This document shows, piece after piece, positions 25,567 to 34,346 of a stretch of 52,689 nucleotides of DNA. Position 1 is the first letter of the stretch. Each line of letters begins with the position of its first letter. Made by a program: the position numbers and the translations under genes. The notes under the pieces were generated by a model. The model did no database searches and was not told the DNA's origin. It worked only from the letters and a program-made list of their open reading frames with translations. The DNA is taken from positions 1 to 52,689 of the forward strand of contig CACYZW010000018.1 in NCBI GenBank assembly GCA_902778995.1. Direction: 5' to 3'. The DNA is from an uncultured Eubacteriales bacterium (GTDB lineage Bacteria; Bacillota; Clostridia; Christensenellales; Aristaeellaceae).

Positions 25567-26345
25567 GTGCCGCCTCGCAGTTCCGCGAGCTTTGCCCGCT
25601 TGTCCGCAGCGCGCATCAGCGCCTCGCCCACCAGCACGGCGTCCGCGCCCATATCGCGCGCCGCCCGCACGTCCGAGACATCCTTCACGCCGCTTTCGGA
25701 CACGAACAGCACGTCTTCCGGGATCAGCGCCCGCAGGCGGCGGCTGTTGCCCGCGTCCACGGTGAAGTCCCTCAGGTTGCGGTTGTTGACGCCTACAACC
25801 CTGGCCCCGGCCTTCAGCGCCCTTTCCGCCTCGGCCGCGTCGTGGGCCTCCACCAGCGCAGACAGGCCCAGACCGTCGCAGATTTGAATGTAGTCCTTCA
25901 GCTGCGCTTCGTCCAGTATCGCGCAGATCAGCAGCGCCGCCGACGCGCCCAGCAGCTTCGCCTCATAGAGCATGTACGCGTCCACGGTGAAGTCCTTGCG
26001 CAGGCAGGGGACGGACACCGCCGCGGCGATCTCGCGCAGGTATGCGTCGCTGCCCAGGAACCACTTCGGTTCGGTGAGCACGGAGATGGCCTCCGCTCCC
26101 GCCGCCGCGTAGTCCTTTGCGATGTCCAAATAGGGGAAATCCGGCGCGATCAGCCCCTTGGACGGCGACGCCCTCTTGCATTCGCAGATGAGGGCGAGGT
26201 AGTCCCCGGCCAGCGCCCTTTCAAAGGGATAATCCCCCTTCGGCAGCGCCAGCGCCTCGCGCCTTATGACCTCGATGGGTCGCACCGCCTTTGCCGTCGC
26301 CACCCGCTGGCGGGCGCAGTCGGCCAGTTGATCCAGTATCGTCAT
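25563..26345 (-). CDS. trpC: Indole-3-glycerol-phosphate synthase
   Basis: A 260-residue TIM barrel that closes the indole ring. Motifs are ICECKRASPSKG (catalytic Lys), AISVLTEPKWFLGS, CLRKDFTVD, LVEAHD, VGVNNRNLRDF and SESGVKD. GGAGGA lies seven bases before the ATG, three bases after the trpD stop. The 3' end overlaps trpF by 4 bp. Confidence 0.96.
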   Translation of the reverse strand: MTILDQLADCARQRVATAKAVRPIEVIRREALALPKGDYPFERALAGDYLALICECKRASPSKGLIAPDFPYLDIAKDYAAAGAEAISVLTEPKWFLGSDAYLREIAAAVSVPCLRKDFTVDAYMLYEAKLLGASAALLICAILDEAQLKDYIQICDGLGLSALVEAHDAAEAERALKAGARVVGVNNRNLRDFTVDAGNSRRLRALIPEDVLFVSESGVKDVSDVRAARDMGADAVLVGEALMRAADKRAKLAELRGGT

Positions 26346-26348
26346 TGC

Positions 26349-27374
26349 TCATTCCTCCGGCCGGTTGCTGACCTCGATGACCTTTTCAAGGGTCGCCATG
26401 GCCCTGCCGCTATCGATCAGCTCGCCCGCCAGCTTGACGCCTTCCGCGAGGCTGTCGGCTCTGCCGTTCAGGTACAGGCCCGCCCCGGCGTTCAGCAGCA
26501 CCGCGTTGCGCTTGTGGCCCATTTCGCCGCGCAGCACGGCACGGGTGATGGCGGCGTTCTGCTCGGGCGTGCCCCCCTTCAGATCCGCCTTGTCGCAGCG
26601 CGCCATGCCGAAGTCCTCCGGCTTTATGGTGTAGCTCTTGAACCAGCCGTCCTTGAACTCGCAGATGTGCGTCGGCGCGGAAAGGCTGATCTCGTCCAGC
26701 TTGTCCATGCCGTACACCACCATGCCCCGCTTTACGCCCAGGTTGATCAGCACCTGCGCCAGCGGCTCCACAAGATAGTCGTCGTACACGCCCAGCAGCA
26801 TGGTCCTGGGCGAGGCGGGATTGGTCAGCGGCCCCAGGATGTTGAACACGGTGCGGAAGCCCAGCTCCCGACGAATCGCCCCGACGTATTTCATGGACGT
26901 GTGGTACTTCTGGGCGAAGAAGAAGCACATGCCCGCTTCGTTCAGCATTTCCACGCAGCGCTTCGGACTCTGCTGGATGTTGATGCCCAGCGCCTCCTGG
27001 CAGTCCGCCGTGCCGCACAGGGACGATGCCGCCCGATTGCCGTGCTTGGCCACCTTCACGCCGCCGGCGGCGCACACCAGCGCGGCGGAGGTGGAGATGT
27101 TGAAGCTGTGTGCGTTGTCGCCGCCAGTACCCACGATCTCAAAGACCTCCATGCCGGCGTCCACCTTCGTGGCGTGGTCCCGCATGGCGGCGGCGCAGCC
27201 GGCGATCTCGTCGGTGGTCTCGGCCCGGGCACTCTTGGTACTCAGCGCTGCCAGGAACGCCGCGTTCTGGGTGGGGGACGTCTCGCCGGACATGATCTCG
27301 TTCATCACGGCGTAGGCTTCGTCGTAGGTCAGGTCCTCCTTGTTGACGATCTTCACGATGGCTTCTTTAATCAT
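26349..27374 (-). CDS. trpD: Anthranilate phosphoribosyltransferase
   Basis: This 341-residue enzyme joins anthranilate and PRPP. The family motif [15 protein letters not shown] binds PRPP, and [11 protein letters not shown] with ILGPLTNPA completes the site. It is a stand-alone TrpD without a fused TrpG domain. AAGGAGG precedes the ATG. It is now the first intact gene of the trp operon, because trpE and trpG upstream are reduced to a remnant and an RptB element sits between them. Confidence 0.96.
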   Translation of the reverse strand: MIKEAIVKIVNKEDLTYDEAYAVMNEIMSGETSPTQNAAFLAALSTKSARAETTDEIAGCAAAMRDHATKVDAGMEVFEIVGTGGDNAHSFNISTSAALVCAAGGVKVAKHGNRAASSLCGTADCQEALGINIQQSPKRCVEMLNEAGMCFFFAQKYHTSMKYVGAIRRELGFRTVFNILGPLTNPASPRTMLLGVYDDYLVEPLAQVLINLGVKRGMVVYGMDKLDEISLSAPTHICEFKDGWFKSYTIKPEDFGMARCDKADLKGGTPEQNAAITRAVLRGEMGHKRNAVLLNAGAGLYLNGRADSLAEGVKLAGELIDSGRAMATLEKVIEVSNRPEE

Positions 27375-27416
27375 GGCGCTGCCTCCTTATCTGATGTTGA
27401 TGAAGTTCCTGGGCAT

Positions 27417-27581
27417 TAGAGCGTGTTTCTAAAATGCCTGAAGTGCATTTTCGGCGCCTTTGACTGCATTTCTGTGTTGCTTTTCCTTGCCTTAGGGTCC
27501 ACTAAAGCTGCGGAAAAGCGTCTTGAAATGCAGTCAAATCCATCCGAAACTGCATCTCCCCGCATTTAGAAACACACTCTA
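27417..27581. repeat. RptB element (MITE-like), copy 3, complete
   Basis: A 165-bp element with ends TAGAGCGTGTTTCTAAA (27417-27433) and TTTAGAAACACACTCTA (27565-27581). On the minus strand its terminal repeat supplies the last ~27 codons of the broken trpG frame. The same codons, with near-identical translation, occur in copy 2 (16134), which shows that they belong to the repeat and not to trpG. Confidence 0.82.
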
Positions 27582-27815
27582 GTCTTCCGTCCGGGGTCAG
27601 TATGGATTCAGGGTGAAACTGTACGCCAAAGGTGGGGAAATCAATATGCTGCACAGCCATGATCTCGCCTTCTGTCGTCACGCCCTTGAGTATGCGCGGG
27701 CATGCGATAGACGTCAGCCGGTCGGAGAGCATCCCGCAGCTCGGCGGCAGAACCCGGTATTCCCCGAAAGCAGCATAGCTCCGGGCTTCCTCCAGCCCCG
27801 GGGGGATATCTTCAT
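27582..27815 (-). pseudogene. trpE-trpG deletion remnant
   Basis: ATG 27815 has GGAGGTG upstream and starts MKISP. After a one-base frameshift in the CCCCCCGGGG run, the frame reads GLEEARSYAAFGEYRVLPPS and then CGMLSDRLTS, which resembles the first ~45 residues of TrpE. From about 27672 the same frame becomes EGEIMAVQHIDFPTFGVQFH and then PESILTP, the C-terminal active-site region of TrpG (anthranilate synthase glutaminase; His and Glu of the triad). Everything between, most of trpE and the first ~150 codons of trpG, is gone. An RptB element then replaces the end. The anthranilate synthase step is therefore not encoded here. Confidence 0.75.
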
Positions 27816-27894
27816 AGGCGTCACCTCCATGATCGGTTTTCGCCGAAGCCCTGCGGTTCCGGCGAACCGCGCGGTCCACTGCTCGCAACAATAT

Positions 27895-28282
27895 AAAAAC
27901 GCCCCTGACAGTGCTGCTGTCAAGGACGAATATTATCTATCCGCGGTGCCACCTTGAATTCACGGGTACGCCCCGTGCGCTTTGCGGGATACCGACATAT
28001 CCCCGGCAACTGACGTATGCCTTACGTCGCATCATACTCCGCGCAACTGCGCGTTTCCGTGCGCCCTCAGCGGTCCATTTGACGGTCTGTTTCCTGCCCG
28101 ATTCTCAGCATCGCGGGCTCTCTGTCATGCACCGGTCCCGGTTCTGGCCGTGACCGGCAGCGCCGGGCTTGAATCCAAAGGATTCGCCCTGGCTGGTCGC
28201 GCTTGCGCCTGACGCGCAAGTGCGACTGCCGTAAAGGCATAGCCGCCGTTATCTCCGCTTCAACGGTTTAATGTATTAAATT
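27895..28282 (-). promoter_or_regulatory. T-box leader of the trp operon, UGG specifier
   Basis: On the minus strand the T-box sequence AAGGTGGCACCGCGG lies at 27955-27941. It is followed by a terminator hairpin (27928-27900, 12-bp stem) and TTTTT (27899-27895). Upstream is the Stem I core: AGAGAGCCCGCGATGCTGAG, then the specifier region AATGGACCGCTGAG with codon UGG at 28077-28075, matching tRNA-Trp. Uncharged tRNA-Trp would stabilise the antiterminator and allow trp expression. The leader is intact although the first two genes are not. Confidence 0.9.
28153..28203. repeat. RptC hairpin repeat inside the trp leader
   Basis: This ~50-bp sequence contains GAATCC-TTT-GGATTC and is flanked by CCGGCAGCGCC and GGCTGGTCGCGC. 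It is closely matched at 39283-39332. It lies between the trp promoter and the T-box core. Confidence 0.55.
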
Positions 28283-28288
28283 GGTGAG

Positions 28289-28317
28289 ATTATAGCACGA
28301 AGCGACGGCATTGTCAA
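28289..28317 (-). promoter_or_regulatory. Sigma-A promoter of the trp operon
   Basis: On the minus strand TTGACA (28317-28312), 17 bp, TATAAT (28294-28289): a perfect consensus. Confidence 0.88.
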
Positions 28318-28364
28318 GGATTTTGTCCGGCGAACGGATGGTTAACGCATTTTTTTCATTTCCA

Positions 28365-28811
28365 TCAGTCTTGTAAATTCTGTCGCTTCAGTACCAGCGG
28401 TTCGCCTATGTCTTCGATGTCATGGCCGATGAGGGTGTCATCATCGTCTCCAAAGGCAAAGTAGATGTCCGACAGGTCTGACAGCCACCAGTCCTCCTCG
28501 GTCCGCTGGAAAGTCTCCGGATCGATGTGCTCGCGATAGTGGGTGCAGCCTCTGCACCAGAGGATATCTTCGTCCGGCAAATACTGGCAGTACGTGAATT
28601 CCCAGACGACATTATCGCCCGATGCCTCGAACTGCATGAGATTGCCGGTCATCGCGCCTTCCTTGTATTGCAGGTTCAGGATGAAATCATCGCGGGCCCA
28701 GAGGCCGCAATAGCGTTCGTACAGGGCGTCTTCCGCTGCGTCTGCCCCGGCGAATGCGCTCATACCCGACAGAATAAATACAATGACGATCAAAATGGAT
28801 GCGAATCTCAT
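28365..28811 (-). CDS. Small secreted protein, unknown function
   Basis: The 148-residue product starts with a signal peptide (MRFASILIVIVFILSGMSAF, cleavage near A-F-A/G-A). The mature part is acidic and rich in aromatic residues, with two closely spaced Cys (WCRGC). I do not recognise a family; the beta-rich pattern could be a small lipocalin-like or LRR-free binding domain, but that is a guess. AAGGAG lies 11 bases before ATG 28811, and a promoter is at 28837-28864. It is transcribed towards the trp promoter and is probably monocistronic. Confidence 0.6.
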   Translation of the reverse strand: MRFASILIVIVFILSGMSAFAGADAAEDALYERYCGLWARDDFILNLQYKEGAMTGNLMQFEASGDNVVWEFTYCQYLPDEDILWCRGCTHYREHIDPETFQRTEEDWWLSDLSDIYFAFGDDDDTLIGHDIEDIGEPLVLKRQNLQD

Positions 28812-28836
28812 GGCGGCTTCAACTCCTTTTACAACC

Positions 28837-28864
28837 ATTATAATATCTATGCTGGAATAGTCAA
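28837..28864 (-). promoter_or_regulatory. Sigma-A promoter of the small secreted protein gene
   Basis: On the minus strand TTGACT (28864-28859), 16 bp, TATAAT (28842-28837). Confidence 0.65.
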
Positions 28865-29004
28865 TCCCGATCAATACAGGGGAAAAACATTATTTTAACG
28901 ATTTCTGTCTGGAAAATAAACAAAGCCTGTGGTAATGTGAACGCGCTGTGGTTTGCATGGGTATTCCATGTAAACCCGGAAGATTTCTATTTGGAGGTAT
29001 GCAC

Positions 29005-29388
29005 ATGCAGATTACCAGCTTTAATCCGTTGATCGTCACCAAGGACTCCGAGTCCGTCATCGCGCTGTTCGAGGCCCTCGGCTTTGAGCGCCGCCACATG
29101 AAGACGGGCATCAACGGCCATATCACCAGCGTTCGTATGCGCTACACCAACGAGGACGGCAAGGTCTTCCATGTGGATGTGACCCAGGCGCCCGTCGAGA
29201 AGGACATCACCACCATCCGCATGAACATCCGCGACTTCGACGAGGCGTATCAGATGCTCCAGGAGAAGGGCTTTGTGAATGCTCAGGGCGAAAAGATCAC
29301 CCGTACCGGCTCCTCCGAATCCACGATGATGGTTTCTCCGTCCGGCTTCTCCATCAGTATCAGCGAGCACATCCGCGATCACGAATAA
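29005..29388 (+). CDS. VOC (glyoxalase/bleomycin-resistance fold) protein, copy 1
   Basis: A 127-residue vicinal-oxygen-chelate-fold protein. It begins MQITSFNPLIVTKDSESVIA and contains LFEALGFERRH, FHVDVTQAPVEKD, RDFDEAYQMLQEKGF and a closing SPSGFSISISEH. A full enzyme would need two such modules, usually by dimerisation. ATG 29005 is used because TTGGAGG then has seven bases of spacing. It is one half of a tandem pair: the next gene, 16 bp away, has the same length and layout. The substrate is unknown. Confidence 0.85.
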   Translation: MQITSFNPLIVTKDSESVIALFEALGFERRHMKTGINGHITSVRMRYTNEDGKVFHVDVTQAPVEKDITTIRMNIRDFDEAYQMLQEKGFVNAQGEKITRTGSSESTMMVSPSGFSISISEHIRDHE

Positions 29389-29404
29389 AAAAGGGGACAA
29401 TGTC

Positions 29405-29788
29405 ATGCAGATTACGACCTTTAATCCCATGATCCTCACAAGTCACGCAGACGAGGTCATCGCCCTCTTTGAAGCGCTGGGCTTTGAGAAAAAGCATAAG
29501 GTGGACAACATCGACCAGAGGGACATCACCAGCATCCGCATGAAGGACGCCAACGGCTTCCATGTGGACGTCGCTCGGGTGGAGTCCATAGAGCGGGACA
29601 TGACGACGATGCGCATGAACGTCCGCGACTTCGACGAGGCCTATGAATTCCTGAAGGCACGCGGCTTCAAGAACGCGCGGGGCGAGGATCACACCGTGGA
29701 ATCCGCCTCGGCCAAATCCTGCCTGATGATCTCGCCCTCCGGCTTCTCGATCCAGCTGACCCAGCACATCAGGAAGGAAGACAAGTAA
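29405..29788 (+). CDS. VOC fold protein, copy 2
   Basis: The 127-residue paralogue of the preceding gene shares FNPMILT, ALFEALGFEKKH, NGFHVDVARVE, RDFDEAYEFLKARGF and ISPSGFSIQLTQHIR. Differences are spread over the length, so this is an old duplication rather than an assembly artefact. A short ribosome-binding site (AAGGGGACA) precedes the ATG. The pair probably shares a transcript ending at the terminator 29801-29838 and could form a heterodimer. Confidence 0.85.
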   Translation: MQITTFNPMILTSHADEVIALFEALGFEKKHKVDNIDQRDITSIRMKDANGFHVDVARVESIERDMTTMRMNVRDFDEAYEFLKARGFKNARGEDHTVESASAKSCLMISPSGFSIQLTQHIRKEDK

Positions 29789-29800
29789 ATATATTGTCAG

Positions 29801-29838
29801 AAAATAACCTGGGCCACAGCGCTCCGGTTATTTTTTTA
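29801..29838 (+). terminator. Rho-independent terminator of the VOC pair
   Basis: AAAATAACC (29801-29809) pairs with GGTTATTTT (29826-29834), followed by more T residues. Confidence 0.82.
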
Positions 29839-29872
29839 GATTCATGGTAAATCCATGGAGAACACAAGCGTC

Positions 29873-29914
29873 TGAGACGGTCGTGAGACATGTTTGAGAC
29901 GTTGAGGAGATACC
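29873..29914 (+). promoter_or_regulatory. Three TGAGAC direct repeats with 11-bp period before the transaldolase gene
   Basis: Identical TGAGAC boxes at 29873, 29884 and 29895 are each separated by five bases. Eight bases after the last box is GATACC (29909-29914), the same spacing and hexamer as in the array at 47372. Here GATACC falls within the end of an RptA remnant, so the shared hexamer may be coincidental. Hexamer arrays with an 11-bp period are the usual operator form of SARP-type winged-helix activators. Confidence 0.65.
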
Positions 29915-29956
29915 GCGCAATGCCCATGGCGCACGATTCGATTATACAAGTACCTC
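29903..29956. repeat. RptA remnant, 54 bp
   Basis: The left end (TGAGGAGATACCGCGCAATG against TAAGGAAACACCGCGCAATG elsewhere) and the right end (CGATTCGATTATAC...) of RptA are joined with the middle deleted. It lies directly upstream of the transaldolase gene. Confidence 0.6.
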
Positions 29957-29986
29957 CTACGATATGCAACCGAAGGAGAAATCAAT

Positions 29987-30682
29987 ATGGAATACTATGT
30001 GGATATCGCAGATATCGAAAAAGTACGTGCAGTCAACGAATACTTTCCAATTGACGGTTTTACGACCAACCCGAACATCCTGACAAAGACCGATCGGTCG
30101 CTGGAAGCGCTTTTCACCGAATACAGAGCGTACATTCATGAGACGGGTCAGAAGATTTTCGTCCAGGTAACGGGACAGACGGCGGGGGAGATGGTCGGGC
30201 AGGCAAAGCAGCTTCACGCCTTCTTTGGCGATCGGCTGGTGGTCAAGCTGCCCGCGATTCGCGAAGGCTACAAGGCGTGCAGGATTTGCAAGGAACTGGG
30301 ATTGACGATCTGTATCACGGTCGTTCACTCTACCATGCAGGCCCTTATCGCTGCAAAGGCAGGCGCGGACTATACGGCCCCGTACATCAGCCACATCGAT
30401 AACCTGGGCGCCGATGGCGTCCATTGCGTGGTAGAGATTGTGAAGGCATTTGACCGTTCCGGCTATTCCTGCAAGGTTCTTGGAGCGAGCTTTCGCACCG
30501 TGGAGCAGGTGAATAAGCTGGCAATCGTGGGGTGCCATGCCGTTACGATTACGCCGGAAACTTTTGACATGCTGATTGCCCATCCTTCGACAGACGTGTC
30601 CATGACGGGGTTTTACAGGGCATGGCAAGAGAAGTATGGAACAAGACAGGTCACGGATTATTTGCCCAAACCGGAGATATAA
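29987..30682 (+). CDS. Transaldolase/fructose-6-phosphate aldolase-like protein
   Basis: A 231-residue class I aldolase of the FSA/small transaldolase group. It starts MEYYVDIADIEKVRAV with FPIDGFTTNPNILT; the Schiff-base lysine is K87 in LVVKLPA. ICITVVHSTMQALIAAKAGA and the DVSMTGFYRAW end are typical. Such enzymes join dihydroxyacetone or a ketose fragment to glyceraldehyde-3-phosphate, or act on seven-carbon sugars. A good AAGGAG site precedes the ATG. The gene stands alone behind the TGAGAC array, suggesting control by the SARP-like regulators at 46-48 kb. Confidence 0.88.
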   Translation: MEYYVDIADIEKVRAVNEYFPIDGFTTNPNILTKTDRSLEALFTEYRAYIHETGQKIFVQVTGQTAGEMVGQAKQLHAFFGDRLVVKLPAIREGYKACRICKELGLTICITVVHSTMQALIAAKAGADYTAPYISHIDNLGADGVHCVVEIVKAFDRSGYSCKVLGASFRTVEQVNKLAIVGCHAVTITPETFDMLIAHPSTDVSMTGFYRAWQEKYGTRQVTDYLPKPEI

Positions 30683-30861
30683 CCTGAGACGGATCAACTG
30701 GCCTGGATCATCCTGTGATGCCTGTCCCCATGGAATGGCGTACCGCTCGAACGCATTCTGACATCAGGATTTCCAGGACAGGCATTGTCTGCTCCCTGGA
30801 AGGGGCAGAGCCTGACGCCGGGGATGGTGATGTCAAAACGACCAGAGAGGAGATTTTCCGT

Positions 30862-33800
30862 ATGAGAAGGACGATGCGCCTGAAGCGCCTGGCGCTCACA
30901 ATGGCTCTGCTGATGATCACCACTCCGGTGTATGCCGGGGCGCCGCAGGATACCGGGATTGTACTCGATTTGTTCCTTGCTCCCAACGCCCATGCGAAGC
31001 CGATGGCGCGCATGTGGTTCCCGGACGCGGCCGCGGGCGAGGATGACAACGACTGCATCGAGAAACAGATTGTCGAGCTTGCGGACAAGGGCTTCGGCGG
31101 CGTGGAGGTCGCCATGCTGATGTCCAATGGCATCTATTACACCAATGAGGAAAGCCGCAGCTACGGCTGGGGCACGAAGAACTGGATCAGGCTGCTCAAG
31201 AAGGTCTTGAAGGCGGCCTCCAGGATTCCCGGCGGCTTTCAGGTGGATATGACGATCACCGGCCACTGGCCGCCGTTGCTCAACAGCATCGACCCCAACG
31301 ACGATGCCGCAAACAAGGAAATGTCGTTCAGTGTGACGCCCATTACCGCCGGGGATCTGGCGAACGGTTCCATAAGACTGGCGCTGCCGACGCAAAAGAT
31401 GGACGGTCCCGCCGTCACATTTGGCACCAAGCCCTACGAACATTTTCTGTTTACAGATACGCTGGTTTCCGCGACGGTTGCGCGAATCGCAGATGTCGTT
31501 GTAACGCCCGGAGAAAACGGCGCCGAGGACACGGTTTCCTACGTCTTTGATTTCGGGAGCCTCCAATCCATCACGGACGGCGTCGAGGTGATTCCCGGCG
31601 ACGGGTACGCCGCCGGCGTTCCGGATCGGGAAACCGCCCAGGCCCACGGCTGGGACTATGATGAAATTTGCGCCTTCTTCGGCCCGGAGTCCGACGGCCC
31701 CTGGACGCGCAGCAACGGCAAGCAGGATGACGATATGAACCGCAGACGCATGGCGGACTGGCAGGACGAATACCGGGCTTCCCTCGAGGGCGTTGAGATC
31801 GAGCTTTCCGAAAATACCGGTGAGCCGACGGCGGGCGACTGGGTGGTGCTTTCCACCTTCTATCGCGGCACGGGCCAGAGCATTTCCGGCGGCTGCATCA
31901 TGCACAACGGCGTCTTCGTAACCAGTTATTTTAACGCGGCAGGCACGGCAGCCGTGACCGGCTGTTGGGATCGGATGTTTCAGGAAGACCCGGAACTGCT
32001 GGCGCTGATGCGCGCCAATCCGGGCTGCATATTCGAGGATTCCATAGAGGCCACCAGTGCTTCCGCCTATTGGTCCTCCACATTCATGGACGACATGGAC
32101 GATGGCTATGCCTACAGGGACATCCTGCCGGCGATTGCGGCCAGCAGATACGTCACCAGCGGCTTCATGGGCGTGACGACGACCAGCTTTTTCTCCTTTA
32201 CGGGGGATGACGGCCTCGTAGATCGCATCTACGAGGATTACAACGACATGCTGGCGGAGCGATACGTCAGGTATCGCGTATCCGGCGTTGCCGAATGGGC
32301 GAGGGAAACCCTGGGCTGGGGCTTTCGCGGCCAGACCTTTCATCTGCCCGGGCTGGAGATCGGAAAGGCGGCCATGATCGCCGACGTGCCGGAATGCGAC
32401 AACAATGCCAAGGGCGACGGCATCCGTTACCAGGCCGGCACGGCGAACATCACCGGCAGGGATTATCTGACCATGGAGGCCATGACCGGACCGACCATCG
32501 GCTATGTCAGCATGGACGATGTGCTGACCGAGCTTGGACAGAATTACTCCGATGGCATTAACCGCGCCGTATTGCACGGCACGCCCTACACCAGGACCTT
32601 CAACGGCTTCAATGCCGAATGGCCGGGCTGGCTGCCCTTCGGGGCCGGAAGCTATGGGTCCTCCTTCACCTACAGGGAGGCGTACTGGAACGACTTTGGC
32701 ACGGAGACGGGTTTCATGAGCCGCGTCCAGGCGGTGTTTCAGAACGCAAAAGCAAGGATCGACCTGGCGGTGCTGATCGACAAGGAAAGCGCCTTTGACT
32801 TTGAAAACGGGAATTGCTTCCAGGGACTGCTGGACGACGGGTATTCCTACAATCTCGTCAGCGAATCTGTGCTGTGCCACGAAAACGCCACAGTTACCGA
32901 CGGGGTGCTGGCGGCGGATGGCCCGGCGTACAAGGCGCTGATCGTCGACAGGGTACACGTCATCTCGTCTGCGGGCATACGCCGCCTGAGTGAGTATGCG
33001 CAAGCCGGGCTGCCGATCGTGCTGTATGACAGCGACATCGCCCGGGTTTACGGCAGCGATGTGGAAGCGGACGCCGAGGTTGCCACGGCCCGGGCCTCGA
33101 TTGTAAATCTGGAAAATGTAAGGGTCGCAGCTTCCCGGGAGGAGATTTCGGCGGCGCTGGTGGCACTGGGCGTGTTTCCCTGTGCGCGATATGACGCGCC
33201 GCATCTGGAAACCACCCTGTATCAGGACGCTGTGGACGGCACGAACTATTATTATGTGTTCAACAATGCCTTCCCGGAAAATTCCGGCATGATGGGAAAC
33301 AGCCAGGGCGACAACTACAAGGGCGAGGAAAAGGCGCTGCGCAACGTGACGATAACCCTTGTCGGGAACGGCGTGCCCTATCAGCTCGACCCCTATACGG
33401 GCAAGGTTGCGCAGATCGGAGATTACACCGTGGGCGACGACGGAACCGTCACCTTCACCATCGACAGCATCTTCGGTGGCACCGCGATGCTTTACGCCGT
33501 TACCGGGAATACCGAAGCCTTTGACGCGGTGGCGGAAGGGAAGACCGTTCACATCGTGGAGTCCGAACCGATCGACCTGAGCAGCGAGAAATGGAATCTT
33601 GTCCTTCACAGCTATGGCCCCGATGGGGATTTTGCCGATCCCGGCGTGAGCAAGATCACCGATATGGACTTTGGCGCGCAGCCCCTCGGCAGGTGGGCTG
33701 AAATCCGGGCAACCGAAGGCCAGCTGAACGCCCTGGGCGTGGACGACATGAAGTATGTTTCCGGCACGGGTGAATATACTTTTGTATACACGACGCCTGA

Positions 33801-34125
33801 AAACTGGCGCGAATATGCAGGCGCATTCATCGCCCTTGAGTATGGCAAGGATCAGATCGGCGGCGTGATCGTAAATGGCGCTGAACTGCCCGCGAACAAT
33901 GCCAGCGACAGGGTGGACGTCGGCGCGCTGATCCATGAGGGCCGGAATGAAATCACGGTTCGCCTGAATTCCACACTGTATGGAAGAACGTATGTCGAAC
34001 ACAGCGGCTATCAGGAAGCCGGCGCGGCGTATGGAATGAATCTTCGTTTCATGGCACCCCTGGATCCTGAGGCATACTACAATGGTCTGCTCGGCGTCAG
34101 GATCATCCCTTATACTGTGAAATGA
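30862..34125 (+). CDS. Secreted GH106-like glycosyl hydrolase
   Basis: This 1087-residue protein has a signal peptide (LALTMALLMITTPVYAG) and the N-terminal pattern of GH106/alpha-L-rhamnosidase-like hydrolases (ARMWFPD, then QIVELADKGFGGVEVAML). A central IFEDSIEATSASAYWSSTF with AYRDILPAI resembles the D-S-x-E...W-T and Y-D-L-x-P-x-L features of that group. The C-terminus (about 860-1087) looks like a galactose-binding beta-sandwich. The best guess is an exo-acting enzyme on plant or host glycans. GAGAGGAG is nine bases before ATG 30862. No transporter for its product is adjacent. Confidence 0.7.
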   Translation: MRRTMRLKRLALTMALLMITTPVYAGAPQDTGIVLDLFLAPNAHAKPMARMWFPDAAAGEDDNDCIEKQIVELADKGFGGVEVAMLMSNGIYYTNEESRSYGWGTKNWIRLLKKVLKAASRIPGGFQVDMTITGHWPPLLNSIDPNDDAANKEMSFSVTPITAGDLANGSIRLALPTQKMDGPAVTFGTKPYEHFLFTDTLVSATVARIADVVVTPGENGAEDTVSYVFDFGSLQSITDGVEVIPGDGYAAGVPDRETAQAHGWDYDEICAFFGPESDGPWTRSNGKQDDDMNRRRMADWQDEYRASLEGVEIELSENTGEPTAGDWVVLSTFYRGTGQSISGGCIMHNGVFVTSYFNAAGTAAVTGCWDRMFQEDPELLALMRANPGCIFEDSIEATSASAYWSSTFMDDMDDGYAYRDILPAIAASRYVTSGFMGVTTTSFFSFTGDDGLVDRIYEDYNDMLAERYVRYRVSGVAEWARETLGWGFRGQTFHLPGLEIGKAAMIADVPECDNNAKGDGIRYQAGTANITGRDYLTMEAMTGPTIGYVSMDDVLTELGQNYSDGINRAVLHGTPYTRTFNGFNAEWPGWLPFGAGSYGSSFTYREAYWNDFGTETGFMSRVQAVFQNAKARIDLAVLIDKESAFDFENGNCFQGLLDDGYSYNLVSESVLCHENATVTDGVLAADGPAYKALIVDRVHVISSAGIRRLSEYAQAGLPIVLYDSDIARVYGSDVEADAEVATARASIVNLENVRVAASREEISAALVALGVFPCARYDAPHLETTLYQDAVDGTNYYYVFNNAFPENSGMMGNSQGDNYKGEEKALRNVTITLVGNGVPYQLDPYTGKVAQIGDYTVGDDGTVTFTIDSIFGGTAMLYAVTGNTEAFDAVAEGKTVHIVESEPIDLSSEKWNLVLHSYGPDGDFADPGVSKITDMDFGAQPLGRWAEIRATEGQLNALGVDDMKYVSGTGEYTFVYTTPENWREYAGAFIALEYGKDQIGGVIVNGAELPANNASDRVDVGALIHEGRNEITVRLNSTLYGRTYVEHSGYQEAGAAYGMNLRFMAPLDPEAYYNGLLGVRIIPYTVK

Positions 34126-34257
34126 ACAGGTCCGCCACTGATGATCAGAAGTTCGGTGCGCTGAATCCGCTTCAGCGCGCCGCCGTTTGCCTGGTTCGAC
34201 AGGAAACACCGTAAAGCATCTGACCATTTTCCCACGCTTCGGCATTCAGGGTGCCTT

Positions 34258-34312
34258 TTCAAATGCGGGGAGATGCAGTCAAATCCACTTGAAACTGCAT
34301 CTCCCTGCATAC
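34258..34312. repeat. RptB-derived hairpin between convergent genes
   Basis: ATGCGGGGAGATGCAGT (34263-34279) pairs with ACTGCATCTCCCTGCAT (34294-34310) in 16 of 17 positions. The sequence corresponds to the inner right arm of RptB (compare 27520-27565) without its ends. It may now serve as a terminator for the genes on both sides. Confidence 0.55.
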
Positions 34313-34346
34313 AAAACCTGTTCCACGGCGCAGGCGCGGACAGCGT

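Noticed and set aside
30694..34245. 1183-codon minus-strand open frame opposite the GH106-like gene
   Set aside because: The plus strand has a ribosome-binding site, a signal peptide and hydrolase motifs; the minus frame shows only shadow composition.
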